Origin: Prado023 sp963798745
Lineage (GTDB): Bacteria > Actinomycetota > Actinomycetes > S36-B12 > CAIYMF01
Length of the DNA stretch: 64,000 bases
Assembly (NCBI GenBank): GCA_963798745.1
Contig: CAWCUF010000009.1
Coordinates: forward strand, 62,001-126,000
Reading direction: 5' to 3'
In this document: positions 33,133 to 42,461 of the stretch, piece after piece
Numbering within the stretch: the first letter of the stretch is position 1
Layout of the letters: every line of letters starts with the position of its first letter
Notes under the pieces: model-generated
Seen by the model: only the letters and a program-made list of their open reading frames with translations
Told to the model about the DNA's origin: nothing
Databases searched by the model: none
Position numbers and translations under genes: made by a program

Positions 33133-34236
33133 GTGAATCTGGCCCTGACCGAGATGCGGCGCGCGAAGCTGCGCTTCGGCCTCCTGACGGCTGCTGTCGC
33201 CCTGCTGGTCTTCCTCATCGTGTTCCTCTCCAGCCTCTCCGGGGCCCTGCTGCGCGCCTTCACCGGAGCGATCGAGTCGCTGCCGACTGATGGTCTGGTC
33301 TACTCCGACACCGCCCGGGCCAACGTCCAGGCCAGTCGCCTGGACCCGGAGATCGTCGAGCAGGTGGCGGCGGTCAACGGGGTGACGGCCGCTGGCTCCA
33401 TGGCTGTGCTCTCAGCCAATGCGACGGTCGCCGGGGAGCCCGACGAGCTGCAGCTGATCGGGGTGACCCCGGGCAGCCCGAGCCAACCGGTGGACGGCCT
33501 GCGGGAGGGCCGATTCCCGACCGCGCCGAACGAGGTCGCCCTCGATGCCTCCGAGGCCCCCGCCGGGCTGGGCGAGGTGGTCCGGGTGAACGGGTCGCAG
33601 ACCGACCTGGTCGTCACCGGGCGCTTCGTCGGCACCCAGCTCGGCACCGACACGGCGTGGCTGACCGCGCAGGGCTATGCGGATCTGCTCACGGAGCTGA
33701 ACCCGGGCCTGCCGGTCGTGCCGATCAACGCGGTCGCGTTCACGGTCGACGCCGGGGCGGACCCGGTTGCGGTCGCCGCGCAGGTCCAGCAGGCCGTCGC
33801 CGGCACCGAGGTGCTCGACCGCGACGCCGCCATCGCCGCGATCCCCGGCGTCGAGTCCGTCAGCCAGACCTTCGGCCTGCTCGTGGGCATCACGTTCGTG
33901 ATCGGAGTCGTCGTCGTGGGCTTCTTCTTCCTGATCCTCACCGTCCAGAAGCTGCGGACCTTCACGCTGCTGCGGGCCACTGGTGCCTCGATCAGGTCGC
34001 TGGCGCTGACCGTCACCGGCCAGATCGCTGCGGTCGTCCTGCTGGCCTCCGCGGTCGCCGTGGCGCTGGCCTGGGGCGCCCTGCAGGGGTTGGCCACCGG
34101 GCTGCCGGTCTCGATCGAGCCGCTGACGATCGGCTCGGTGGTCGCCGCCGTCCTGGTCGCCTCCCTGGCCGCGGGCCTGCTGTCGGTGCGCCGGATCGCG
34201 GGCATCGACCCGGCGACCGCGGCGGGTGCGCGATGA
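33133..34236 (+). CDS. ABC transporter permease, MacB/FtsX type (first)
   Basis: 367-aa permease: one N-terminal membrane segment (LLTAAVALLVFLIVFLSSL), a ~210-residue extracytoplasmic domain, then three C-terminal segments (ITFVIGVVVVGFFFLIL, AAVVLLASAVAVALAWG, VVAAVLVASLAAG) with the FtsX coupling region TLLRATGASIRSL. It ends SVRRIAGIDPATA, the usual MacB-like tail. Likely a DevC/HrtB-type half-transporter that pairs with the next permease and the ATPase at 35339. GTG start; ATGA overlap with the next gene. Confidence 0.87.
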   Translation: MNLALTEMRRAKLRFGLLTAAVALLVFLIVFLSSLSGALLRAFTGAIESLPTDGLVYSDTARANVQASRLDPEIVEQVAAVNGVTAAGSMAVLSANATVAGEPDELQLIGVTPGSPSQPVDGLREGRFPTAPNEVALDASEAPAGLGEVVRVNGSQTDLVVTGRFVGTQLGTDTAWLTAQGYADLLTELNPGLPVVPINAVAFTVDAGADPVAVAAQVQQAVAGTEVLDRDAAIAAIPGVESVSQTFGLLVGITFVIGVVVVGFFFLILTVQKLRTFTLLRATGASIRSLALTVTGQIAAVVLLASAVAVALAWGALQGLATGLPVSIEPLTIGSVVAAVLVASLAAGLLSVRRIAGIDPATAAGAR

Positions 34237-35342
34237 ACCTCGCCATCGCCGAGTTCCGGCGGGCCAAGGGCCGCTTCGCCTCGATCACCGGTGCGCTGTC
34301 GCTGATCGTGTTCCTCGTGCTCGTGCTCGGGGCGCTCAGCGACGGGTTGTTCTTCGGCGGCACCGGGGCGATCCGCTCGAGCACCGCCCAGGCGTACGCC
34401 TTCTCCGCGGATGCGCAGGGGTCACTGATCCGATCCCGGCTGCCGCTGTCGGCCGAGTCCGAGTTGGAGGCGCAGGACGGCGTGGTGCAGGCCACCGCGA
34501 TCGGCGCCCTGATCACCTCCACCTCCAGCGTCCCGGACGGTGCGGACGTGGTCGTCATGGGCTTCGAGCTCGAGCCGGAGCCGGCCGGGGTGCCGGGGAC
34601 GGTCCTCGAGGGTGCGTTGCCCAGCCCCGAGCGCCCCGACGGCGTCGCGGTGGACAGCACGCTGGCTGACCAGGGCCTGGGCGTGGGCTCCTCGCTGACT
34701 GTCGGCGGGGTGAGCGTGCCGGTGGTCGGGATCGTCGACGACGCCGGGTACCAGGGCCTGCCGACCGCGTGGCTCGCGCTGGACACCTACGACCAGATGC
34801 GCGCGGCGGTCCGCCCGGAGTCCGCCGGACTGGAGCCCACCGCCGCCGTCTTCGGCCTCGGACTGGCCGAGGGGGTCAGCGCAGAGCAGGTCAGCCCCCC
34901 ACCCGGGATGTCGATCGAGAGCAACACCGACACCTACCTGTCCATCCCGGGCATCCAGGAGCAGCGCTCCAGCCTGAATGCCATCATCTACGCCAGCCTC
35001 GCTGTGGCGGGCCTGGTGGTGGCGCTGTTCTTCGCCCTGGTCGTGCTGGAGAAGCGCGAGCTGTTCGCCGCGCTCAAGGCGCTGGGCGCCTCCACCGCCC
35101 GGTTGGGGTCAGGGGTGGTGCTCCAGGCGCTGGGCGCCACCATCACCGCCGTCATCGTGGGAGCGGGCGCCGCCTGGGTCGTCGGGCAGGTGCTGCCCAC
35201 CGACATCCCGTTCCTGTTCCGCACGCAGACCCTGGCCGTCTCAGCGGTCCTGACTGTGACCGCCGGCGTGGTCGGCGCCCTGCTGTCCCTTCGCCGCATC
35301 AGCCGGATCGACCCGGCCACCGCCCTAGGAGGCACCCTGTGA
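34233..35342 (+). CDS. ABC transporter permease, MacB/FtsX type (second)
   Basis: 369-aa paralogue of the preceding permease with the same plan: MNLAIAEFRRAKGRFASITGALS opening (shared with the first, MNLALTEMRRAKLRFG), long extracytoplasmic domain, three C-terminal segments and the tail SLRRISRIDPATALGG. The coupling helix region is FAALKALGASTARLG. The pair probably arose by duplication and forms a heterodimer. ATG 34233 overlaps the previous stop; its own stop overlaps the ATPase start (GTGA). Confidence 0.87.
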   Translation: MNLAIAEFRRAKGRFASITGALSLIVFLVLVLGALSDGLFFGGTGAIRSSTAQAYAFSADAQGSLIRSRLPLSAESELEAQDGVVQATAIGALITSTSSVPDGADVVVMGFELEPEPAGVPGTVLEGALPSPERPDGVAVDSTLADQGLGVGSSLTVGGVSVPVVGIVDDAGYQGLPTAWLALDTYDQMRAAVRPESAGLEPTAAVFGLGLAEGVSAEQVSPPPGMSIESNTDTYLSIPGIQEQRSSLNAIIYASLAVAGLVVALFFALVVLEKRELFAALKALGASTARLGSGVVLQALGATITAVIVGAGAAWVVGQVLPTDIPFLFRTQTLAVSAVLTVTAGVVGALLSLRRISRIDPATALGGTL

Positions 35343-36067
35343 CGACCATCCTGACCGTCGACTCGGTCACCAAGACCTATGGCCAGGGCCACACGGCCGT
35401 CACCGCGGTGCACGAGGCCTCCCTGAGCGTCGACCAGGGCGAGTTCGTCTCCCTGCTCGGCCCCTCCGGCTCGGGCAAGACCACCCTGATCTCCATGATC
35501 GGCGGGCTGCTGACACCCACGTCAGGCAGCATCAGGGTCGGCGACGTCACGGTCAGCGAACTCGGCGCCAAGGAGCTGACCACGCTGCGCGCCGAGCGGG
35601 TCGGGTTCGTCTTCCAGGCCTCGAACCTGGTGCCCTTCCTGACCGCGCGCGAGAACCTGCTCTGGGTGGCCGGGCTGCGCAAAGACCAACGCGGCCGCTC
35701 GGCGAAGAAGGCGGCTGCCGAACGCGCCGACCAGCTCCTCGATGAGCTCGGACTCACCGAGCGGGCCGGCAACGTGCCCGAGAAGCTGTCCGGCGGCGAG
35801 CGCCAGCGGGTGGCGATCGGACGCGCCCTGATGAACGACCCTGACCTGGTGCTGGTCGACGAGCCCACCGCCTCCCTGGACACCACGATGGGCCGACAGG
35901 TGGTCCAGCTCATGGCCCGGGAGATCAAGGACCGGGGCAAGACCGGGATCATGGTCACCCACGACCTGCGGATGGTCGAGTACACCGACCGGGTGTTCGA
36001 GATCACCGACGGGCAGCTCACCGACGGTGGCGACCCGGTCGAGCTGGCGGCTTCCGCGGCGCACTAG
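35339..36067 (+). CDS. ABC transporter ATP-binding protein, MacB/LolD type
   Basis: 242-aa ATPase: Walker A GPSGSGKTT, Q-loop VFQASNLVPFLTARENL (typical for LolD/MacB/DevA proteins), signature LSGGERQRV, Walker B LVLVDEPTASLD, H-loop VTHD. GTG 35339 is preceded by GGAGG and overlaps the permease stop, completing a tightly coupled three-gene exporter or mechanotransmission complex. Substrate unknown; DevA-like and HrtA-like (haem, antibiotic) roles are both possible. Confidence 0.92.
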   Translation: MTTILTVDSVTKTYGQGHTAVTAVHEASLSVDQGEFVSLLGPSGSGKTTLISMIGGLLTPTSGSIRVGDVTVSELGAKELTTLRAERVGFVFQASNLVPFLTARENLLWVAGLRKDQRGRSAKKAAAERADQLLDELGLTERAGNVPEKLSGGERQRVAIGRALMNDPDLVLVDEPTASLDTTMGRQVVQLMAREIKDRGKTGIMVTHDLRMVEYTDRVFEITDGQLTDGGDPVELAASAAH

Positions 36068-36176
36068 CCCCTGCGCGCAGTCTGGTGATCCATTCGCCGT
36101 GCGTGTTCGAGCGAATCGCCTACGCAGAACGTCGATTCGGCTTCGGTTGAGGCCCGCGACGGCCGATGATGCCAGC

Positions 36177-37442
36177 ATGCGCACCCCTGCCCTGAAGTCG
36201 CTGGCCGTCGGCCTGGCCGTGTCGGTCGCCTCCGTGGTGCTGGTCACCGCCCCGGCGCCCGGCGCCGCCGTCGAGTCCTACCCCGTCCGCAGCGACGGCG
36301 TGCTGAGGTTGGCGGGCTCGGGCTGGGGCCATGGCCGGGGGATGAGCCAGTGGGGCGCCTACCAGGCCGCGTCGCAGGGCCGGGGACACGCCGAGATCCT
36401 GGCGTTCTACTACCCGGGCACCGTCCTGGCCACGCTGCCGAGTGCGAATGTGCGGGTCCTGCTCACCAGCGACACGGGGCGGGACCTGATCGTGCGCGCC
36501 GCGCCGAAGCTCACCGCCACCTACTCCACAGCGGCCGGTCAGCAGCGGGTGGTGCTGCCGCGCAAGCCCACGCGGTGCAAGTCCTCGGCCACCCGCTGGC
36601 GGGCCCGGGCTGTGAGCACAGGGATCCGGCTCAGCGCGTACTGCAAGCGTTGGGTGACGGTCGTGCCGGGTTCGAAGGTGCGCTCCGGGGCCATCGGCTT
36701 CGAGGTGCCCGGCGCGCTGATCGGCACCCAGAACGGCATCCACAAGCGCGGCTACCGCGGCGCGGTGGCCGCACTTCGCACCGGGTCGCGCTCGGTCCAG
36801 GTCATCAACACCGTGCCGATGGAGCAGTACCTGCGCACCGTCGTGGCCGCGGAGGTGTCCCCCTCATGGCCGCGCGAGTCGCTGCGTGCGCAATCGATCG
36901 CCGCCCGCAGCTATGCCGCACACGAGGCGCTCGGCCGGTCCAAGTACGCCTTCGACGTCTACGACTCCGTGCGGTCCCAGGCCTACCGGGCGGCCGTGGC
37001 CCACGACTCGCGCTGGCGGGTCGTGGCCAGCCGCGAGCACCCCGCCACGGATGCCGCGATCGCGGCCACCGCCGGGGTGCACGTCACCGTCGCCGGGACC
37101 CCGGCACTGACCCAGTTCAGCGCGTCCAACGGGGGCGCCACCGCCGCCTCGCCACTGCCCTACATGCGGGTGCGGGCCGATCCCTGGGACGCCGTGGCCA
37201 CCGCGAACCCACGCCTGACCTGGACCGACTCGGTGAGTGCCGGTGCCCTGCGTGCCCGCTGCCCGAGGATCGGCACGCCCACCTCGGTCCGCGTGCTCGC
37301 GCGTGAGGGTGCCGGTCGCTGGGGTGGGCGGATCGCCGCTGTCGAGCTGGTCGGCTCGGCGGGCACGTGCACGTTGAACTCGGACTCCTCGATCCGCTCC
37401 GCGTTCGGCGTCTACAGCTCGATGTTCACGATCACCGGGTAG
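36177..37442 (+). CDS. Secreted SpoIID/LytB-domain protein
   Basis: 421-aa exported protein with signal peptide (LAVGLAVSVASVVLVTAPAPGAA). SpoIID motifs: GSGWGHGRGMSQWGAYQAA near the N-terminus of the mature protein, MEQYLRTVVAAEVSPSWPRESLRAQSIAARSYA (split here as MEQYLRTVVAAEV and SWPRESLRAQSIAARSY), and a late FSASNGG. SpoIID in sporulating bacteria is a lytic transglycosylase acting on denuded peptidoglycan; the actinobacterial members are cell-wall proteins of unknown role. About 110 bp of upstream DNA separates it from the ABC operon. Confidence 0.88.
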   Translation: MRTPALKSLAVGLAVSVASVVLVTAPAPGAAVESYPVRSDGVLRLAGSGWGHGRGMSQWGAYQAASQGRGHAEILAFYYPGTVLATLPSANVRVLLTSDTGRDLIVRAAPKLTATYSTAAGQQRVVLPRKPTRCKSSATRWRARAVSTGIRLSAYCKRWVTVVPGSKVRSGAIGFEVPGALIGTQNGIHKRGYRGAVAALRTGSRSVQVINTVPMEQYLRTVVAAEVSPSWPRESLRAQSIAARSYAAHEALGRSKYAFDVYDSVRSQAYRAAVAHDSRWRVVASREHPATDAAIAATAGVHVTVAGTPALTQFSASNGGATAASPLPYMRVRADPWDAVATANPRLTWTDSVSAGALRARCPRIGTPTSVRVLAREGAGRWGGRIAAVELVGSAGTCTLNSDSSIRSAFGVYSSMFTITG

Positions 37443-37516
37443 GAAGCGCGGGTGCCGTCGGGTACCGCCGCAACGCTGCGCTCAGCGCTGCGCTGCCCCC
37501 GCCCCGCCGCCGTTGC

Positions 37517-38185
37517 TCAGTTCGACGGGAGTTGATGGCCCTCGGAGGCCTGGACCACGACGAAGCCCTGGCCGGTCAGCGCGAGCTGGTAGGCCTCACC
37601 GGAGCCGCGCCCGATCAGTGCACCGGCCTTCGCCGTCTTGCGCAGGCCCGAGCGCAGGGTCGTCGACCACGCCACCGCGCTCTGCATGTCCACGAAGGTC
37701 GGCACGTCGACGTTGAGCACGACCGGCGTTCCGTGGACGGTGATCGCCAGGACGCCCGTGCCGGTGAACGTGGTGTTGAACAACCCGCCGCTGACGATCG
37801 AGGCGCCCTCCACCCGGGTGACGTCCCAGCTCAGCGAGCTCTCGAAGGCCAGGACGTTGCGGCCGTTGACAGTGACCGACTCGCCCTCCAGCCACAGCAG
37901 GGAGATCTCGTCGGCGTCGCGGGCCAGGAACACCTCGCCGCTGCCGCTGACCTTCATCAGCGACATGCCCTCGCCGGTGAACGCCTTCTTCAGGAACTTG
38001 CTGGCCCCACCGCTGCCCTCGTAGGCGAAGTCGACATCGCCCTGGTAGGCGACCATCGAGCCCTGCAGGGCGAAGAAGTGCCCACCGGCGCCACCCAGGC
38101 GCACCTTGAGCATCCGATTGTTCTGTTTGGTGAAGGTGCCGGGATCAGTGGTCGCCTCGGTGTTGGCGAACAGGTCGCTGCGCAT
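37517..38185 (-). CDS. AIM24 family protein
   Basis: 222-aa protein of the AIM24/TerD-neighbour beta-rich family, with the recurrent GEVFLARDADEISLLWLEGESVTVNGRNVLAFE core, MVAYQGDVDFAYEG and LTGQGFVVVQASEG. The family forms beta-prism-like trimers; its role in bacteria is not known (yeast Aim24 is mitochondrial). It follows the pit gene by 9 bp on the same strand, so the two are probably co-transcribed. Confidence 0.8.
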   Translation of the reverse strand: MRSDLFANTEATTDPGTFTKQNNRMLKVRLGGAGGHFFALQGSMVAYQGDVDFAYEGSGGASKFLKKAFTGEGMSLMKVSGSGEVFLARDADEISLLWLEGESVTVNGRNVLAFESSLSWDVTRVEGASIVSGGLFNTTFTGTGVLAITVHGTPVVLNVDVPTFVDMQSAVAWSTTLRSGLRKTAKAGALIGRGSGEAYQLALTGQGFVVVQASEGHQLPSN

Positions 38186-38194
38186 CGCGCCAGT

Positions 38195-39451
38195 CTAGGG
38201 CGCTGCGGGCTCCTCGGGCTTCTCCGGGTGCAGTTCGACGTCGTGATGGTTGATGTGCGGCGGGCCCTCGTAGGGATGCAGGTCCGGGTGCGGCACCGTG
38301 TGGTATTCGTGCATCTCGGCCTCGGGGGGCAGCATGGCGGCGATGTCATCGGCGTCGGTGGCGTGCCGCATGAGCCGCCAGGCCCAGGTCAGCAGCGCGG
38401 TGATGGCCGTCAAGCTCGCCACCCACCCCCACGGGTCCGGGAACGTGGTGAGCTTGAAGGCCACGAAGCCCACCACGGCCGCCGCGGGCAGCGTGAAGAT
38501 CCAGGCGACGACCATCTCGCCGATCTTGCGTGCGTTCAGACCGCTGCCCGCCGCGGCCCCACCGCCCATCACCGACGCAGCGGCGGCCTGGGTGGTGGAG
38601 ATCGGGATGCCCAGGTTCGTCGCGCCGAAGATGGAGGTGACCGCACCGATGTTGGCCGCGACCCCGGAGTTTGCGTTGAGCCTGGTGATGCGCAGGCCCA
38701 TCGTCTCGATGATCTTCCAGCCACCCCACATGGTGCCGAACGCGATCATCGAGTACGCCGCCAGCTCGACCCAGACCGGGATGCCCTGGTCGACCCCGAG
38801 GTACTCGCCGGAGACCAGGGCGAACGCGATCACGCCCATCGTCTTCTGGGCGTCGTTGGCGCCGTGGCCGAAGGACACCGCGGCTGCGGAGACGATCTGC
38901 AGCCACTTGAAGGCCTTGGCGTCATCGGCCAGATGCGTGACCCGCTGCAGCAGGGCCACGAGGTACATCGCGAGGAACGCCACGGTGAATGCCACGAGCG
39001 GCGAGATCACGATCGCCAGCGCGGCCTTCTCGATGCTGCTCCACTCGATGACGTCGGCCCCGCCCGCGGACAGTCCCGCTCCCAGCAGGCCACCGATCAG
39101 GGCGTGGCTCGAGGACGACGGCATGCCGACCGCCCACGTGAGGTAGTTCCACAGGATCGCACCCAGCAGCGCACCGAAGGCCACTCCGAGCCCCACGGGC
39201 ACACCGCCGGACTGATAGCCCAACGACTCGACATCCACGGTCTTGGCCACGGTGTTGGCCACGGCTGTGCCGACGACGAACAGCGCCACGAAGTTGAAGA
39301 ACGCCGCCATGTAGACCGCATGGCGGGGCTTCATCGCCCGGGTGGCCACCACGGTCGACGTGGAGTTGGCCGCATCGTGGAAGCCGTTGGTGAAATCGAA
39401 CAGCAGCGCCAGGAGAACGACACCGACGACGGCAACGAGGACCATGTCCAT
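38195..39451 (-). CDS. pit: Low-affinity inorganic phosphate transporter, PiT family
   Basis: 418-aa H+/phosphate or metal-phosphate symporter. The two inverted PiT signatures are present: FTNGFHDAANSTSTVVATRAM near the N-terminus (written here as FTNGFHDAANSTST) and VSFGHGANDAQKTMGVIA. About ten membrane segments, then a long His-rich hydrophilic tail (HEYHTVPHPDLHPY, HINHHDVELH) that may sense or bind divalent metal. Starts at TTG 39460, ATG 39451 and ATG 39445 are all in frame and none has a clear ribosome site. PHO-box-like repeats lie 75-90 bp upstream. Confidence 0.92.
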   Translation of the reverse strand: MDMVLVAVVGVVLLALLFDFTNGFHDAANSTSTVVATRAMKPRHAVYMAAFFNFVALFVVGTAVANTVAKTVDVESLGYQSGGVPVGLGVAFGALLGAILWNYLTWAVGMPSSSSHALIGGLLGAGLSAGGADVIEWSSIEKAALAIVISPLVAFTVAFLAMYLVALLQRVTHLADDAKAFKWLQIVSAAAVSFGHGANDAQKTMGVIAFALVSGEYLGVDQGIPVWVELAAYSMIAFGTMWGGWKIIETMGLRITRLNANSGVAANIGAVTSIFGATNLGIPISTTQAAAASVMGGGAAAGSGLNARKIGEMVVAWIFTLPAAAVVGFVAFKLTTFPDPWGWVASLTAITALLTWAWRLMRHATDADDIAAMLPPEAEMHEYHTVPHPDLHPYEGPPHINHHDVELHPEKPEEPAAP

Positions 39452-39524
39452 GGCGCTCAAGGTAAGCCCACAGCCCCCGGCTGTTCACCGCGGGGATACC
39501 TCAGAGGACGGCGTCCGCCCGAGA

Positions 39525-39542
39525 GTTCACCTCGTGTTCATC
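39525..39542 (+). promoter_or_regulatory. PHO-box-like direct repeat upstream of pit
   Basis: GTTCACC at 39525 and GTTCATC at 39536 are spaced by exactly 11 bp, the PhoP direct-repeat period; a third GTTCACC is at 39483. The repeat is 75-90 bp upstream of pit but on the opposite strand to the gene, which is unusual for activation. Confidence 0.5.
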
Positions 39543-39562
39543 TTGGTGTCTGCCGTGGGACA

Positions 39563-40861
39563 TCAAGCCAGGGTGGTCACGGCGTGGATGACCAGACCGG
39601 CCAGGGCTCCCACGATGGTGCCGTTGATCCGGATGAACTGCAGGTCGCGACCCACCGCGAGCTCGATGCGGGTCGCGGTCTGCGGTCCGTCCCAGCGCGC
39701 GACGGTGTCGCTGATCACGCTGGTGAGCTCCACCCGGTAGTCCGCGACCAGGTGCACCACGGTGTCGGTGATCCAGGCGTCCAGGCGGGTCTGCACCGCC
39801 GGATCGGTGGCCAGCGTATGGCCCAGCTGCGCCAGCGCGCCGCTGACCCGGGTGCGCAACTCGCTGTCGGGGTCGTCGGCTGCCTCGAGGAGCACACGCT
39901 GGGCGGTCTCCCAGATGCGGTTGACCGAGCGCTGAACGTCGGGGTGGTCGTACATGTCGACCTTCGCCTGCTCGACCCGCGCCTGGGTGCTCTCGTTGGT
40001 CCGCAGGTCCTCGGCGAACTGGGTCAGCATCCGGTCGATGGCTTGGCGGACGTCATGCTCGGGGTCGTCGCGCACAGCGGTCAGGAAGCGCACGAGCTCC
40101 AGGTGGATCCGGTCGCCGACGAGGTCGTCGACGAAGCGCGGAGACCAGCCCGGGGCCTGCTTGGTGACCAGCTCGATGATCGAGCGCCGGTTGGTCGCCA
40201 CCCAGGCGTGCAGTCGCTCGGCCAGGACATCCACGATCCCGGTGTGCGCCCCGTCGGCCACCACCTGGCCGAGCAGGTGGCCCAGGGCGGGGGAGACCTC
40301 GGTGCGCGCGACCCGCTCGGCCAGCACCCGCTCGATCATGGTGCGCATCTGTTCCTCGTCGAGGACGGCCAGCAGCCCGCGCACCGCACGGCCCAGCTCG
40401 CCGGACACCCGCGTCGCGTGGTCGGGCTCGGCGAGCCAGACGCCGGCGCGCCGGGTCACCTCGGCATCGGTGACCTTCTCGCGCACGACCTCGTCGGTGA
40501 GGAAGTGCGTGCCCACGAACTCGCCGAGCGTGGCGCCCATCTGGTCCTTGCGCGTGGGGATGATCGCGGTGTGCGGGATGGGCACGCCCAGCGGGTGGCG
40601 GAACAGGGCGGTGACCGCGAACCAGTCGGCCAGGGCGCCGATCATGGCGGCCTCGGAGCCGGCCTGGACGTAGCCGATCCAGCCTGCGGGGCTGGCCCCG
40701 TAGCCGATCAGCGTGGCCATGAAGATCACCGCCGCCAGGCCGAACAGCCCAGTCGCGACTGCCTTCATCCGACGCAGCCGAGCGCGACGCACCTCGTCGG
40801 AGCCGCCCCACGGGCTGGCCAGCCCCGGTCCGGTGCCGGCGGGAGCAGTCGCGGTCGTCAC
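39563..40861 (-). CDS. DUF445 family membrane-associated protein
   Basis: 432-aa DUF445 protein. An N-terminal membrane pair (FGLAAVIFMATLIGYG and YVQAGSEAAMIGALADWFAVTALFR, the family hallmark ADWFAVTALF) is followed by PLGVPIPHTAIIPTRKDQ, a ~300-residue helical region with many charged residues (possible coiled coil) and a C-terminal membrane helix (GTIVGALAGLVIHAV). Function of the family is unknown. GTG start 40861. It sits between pit and an M20 peptidase, all on the minus strand. Confidence 0.87.
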   Translation of the reverse strand: MTTATAPAGTGPGLASPWGGSDEVRRARLRRMKAVATGLFGLAAVIFMATLIGYGASPAGWIGYVQAGSEAAMIGALADWFAVTALFRHPLGVPIPHTAIIPTRKDQMGATLGEFVGTHFLTDEVVREKVTDAEVTRRAGVWLAEPDHATRVSGELGRAVRGLLAVLDEEQMRTMIERVLAERVARTEVSPALGHLLGQVVADGAHTGIVDVLAERLHAWVATNRRSIIELVTKQAPGWSPRFVDDLVGDRIHLELVRFLTAVRDDPEHDVRQAIDRMLTQFAEDLRTNESTQARVEQAKVDMYDHPDVQRSVNRIWETAQRVLLEAADDPDSELRTRVSGALAQLGHTLATDPAVQTRLDAWITDTVVHLVADYRVELTSVISDTVARWDGPQTATRIELAVGRDLQFIRINGTIVGALAGLVIHAVTTLA

Positions 40862-40909
40862 GGCCCAGAGTCTAGGTGCCCCGTCTGCGGGCAGGGCGCG
40901 AGGCGCTGG

Positions 40910-42280
40910 TCAACCCAGCAGGGATGTGGCCACCTCGCGGTGGAACGCCACCGACAGGGCGAGGTCGTCGACGTGGATCCGTTCGTCGGCGTTGTGACAG
41001 CCGGACTCGACCACCTGCGCGGGGGTGGTGGCGATCGGGCTGAACCCGTAGGCGACGGTGCCGAAGTCGCGGCGCAGGTACACCGAGTCGGTGAATCCGG
41101 TGCTCAGCATCGGCAGCGGCTCGGCGCCGACCTCCTCGGCCAGGAACGCTCGGCAGGCGTCCCAGAGCGGACCGGTGGGCGGGGACTCGTTGCCCGCGAC
41201 CGAGGGCACCGGGAAGCTCAACTCGCACAGTGCGGCGAGGTCCCCGAGGCGGGCGCGGACGGCAGCCAGGACCTCGGCGTCGGAGCTGCCCGGCAGGAGC
41301 CGGGCGTCCAGGCCGACTCCGACGCGGGCCGGGATCACGTTCGAGGCTGGGGAGCCGTGCAACAGGGTCGGGGCCATCGTCGTGCCGCTGAGCGCCGGCA
41401 GGACGAACGGGAAGGTGGGGTGCAGCGCGGTGGCCCGCGCCAGCGCCGCGGGGACACCGATTGCCTCGGTGGTGCCCGCACCCAGCAGGGCGTCGAGGGT
41501 GGCTCGCAGCGTGTGGTGGTCGCTGGGCTCGGGCTGGCCGAGGCCGATCGCGGTCAGCACCGCGCCGAGGCGGGGGACCGGGTTGTCGCCCACCCCGGGC
41601 ATCGACGCATGACCTGCCTCGCCGAGAACGTCGACGCGCACCGGGCAGGTGCCCTTCTCACCCACGCCGATCGCGGCCATGAGCCGTCCGTCGGACAGTC
41701 GGTAGGGCAGCCCGCCGCCCTCGTTGAGCGCGTAGTCGACGGCGAGATCGGGGCGGTTCGAGGTCAGCCAGTTCATGCCGACCGTCGCCGCACCGTCCTC
41801 CTCGTCGGCGGCGACCAGCAACAGCAGGTCACCACGCGGGCGGAACCCCTCGCGAGCCAGCGACGCGAACGCCACGGCGCGCGCCGCCACCTCGCCCTTC
41901 ATGTCGAGCGCACCGCGACCCCACAGGTACCCGTCAGCGTCGAGGAACGCGGCGAACGGTGGATGGGTCCAGTCGGCGGCGTCGGCCGGCACCACGTCGC
42001 TGTGGCCCACGAACGCCAAACTCCGTGGCGGCGTCGACCCAGCACCAGCACCCGCTGCCCGGCCCGACCCACGGAGCCACGCGATCAGGTTCAGCCGCGC
42101 CGGGTCCGGGCCGACGAGTTCGGCCGTGACCCCGTTCTGCGCCAGGTATGCGGCCAGCGCGTGGGCGACCTGCGTCTCGTTGCCGTTCGTCGAGTCGATG
42201 CGCAGCAGCGTCTGGGCCAGCGCGATCACCTCCGCGCGCAGGTCAGCGGCCGCAGCCGTAGCGGTGCTCAGGTCAGTCAT
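40910..42280 (-). CDS. M20-family peptidase/deacylase
   Basis: 456-aa metallohydrolase of the ArgE/DapE/CPG2 type. Zinc-site motifs: FVGHSDVVPA (His-Asp), GRGALDMKG (bridging Asp), AADEEDGA (catalytic Glu-Glu) and GFTDSVYLRRD plus a final His (SGCHNADERIHVDD). The dimerisation domain lies between residues ~205 and ~330. Could be an N-acyl amino acid deacylase or dipeptidase; no pathway neighbours decide it. ATG 42280 or 42289. It is distinct from the M20D protein at 27408. Confidence 0.88.
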   Translation of the reverse strand: MTDLSTATAAAADLRAEVIALAQTLLRIDSTNGNETQVAHALAAYLAQNGVTAELVGPDPARLNLIAWLRGSGRAAGAGAGSTPPRSLAFVGHSDVVPADAADWTHPPFAAFLDADGYLWGRGALDMKGEVAARAVAFASLAREGFRPRGDLLLLVAADEEDGAATVGMNWLTSNRPDLAVDYALNEGGGLPYRLSDGRLMAAIGVGEKGTCPVRVDVLGEAGHASMPGVGDNPVPRLGAVLTAIGLGQPEPSDHHTLRATLDALLGAGTTEAIGVPAALARATALHPTFPFVLPALSGTTMAPTLLHGSPASNVIPARVGVGLDARLLPGSSDAEVLAAVRARLGDLAALCELSFPVPSVAGNESPPTGPLWDACRAFLAEEVGAEPLPMLSTGFTDSVYLRRDFGTVAYGFSPIATTPAQVVESGCHNADERIHVDDLALSVAFHREVATSLLG

Positions 42281-42461
42281 GGCGCCCATCGTTGCCTATG
42301 CCCCAGGCCCCGCGACCATGGGCGTCGACCTGGCGCCCTGGTGCGCCAAGAACAGCAGGTCGTCTCCAGATCGTTGGGAGCGGGGGTGGGATCGGGCGCG
42401 TGGTCGGGAGTGGGGGCGGCGCGTGGGCAGGTGGGCGGATCTGGCGCGAGGGCAGGGTGTG

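Noticed and set aside
36091..36117. LexA/SOS-box or operator before the SpoIID-domain gene (CATTCGC...GCGAATC)
   Set aside because: Arms are 7 bp with a 13-bp gap and do not match the actinobacterial SOS consensus; weak by eye.
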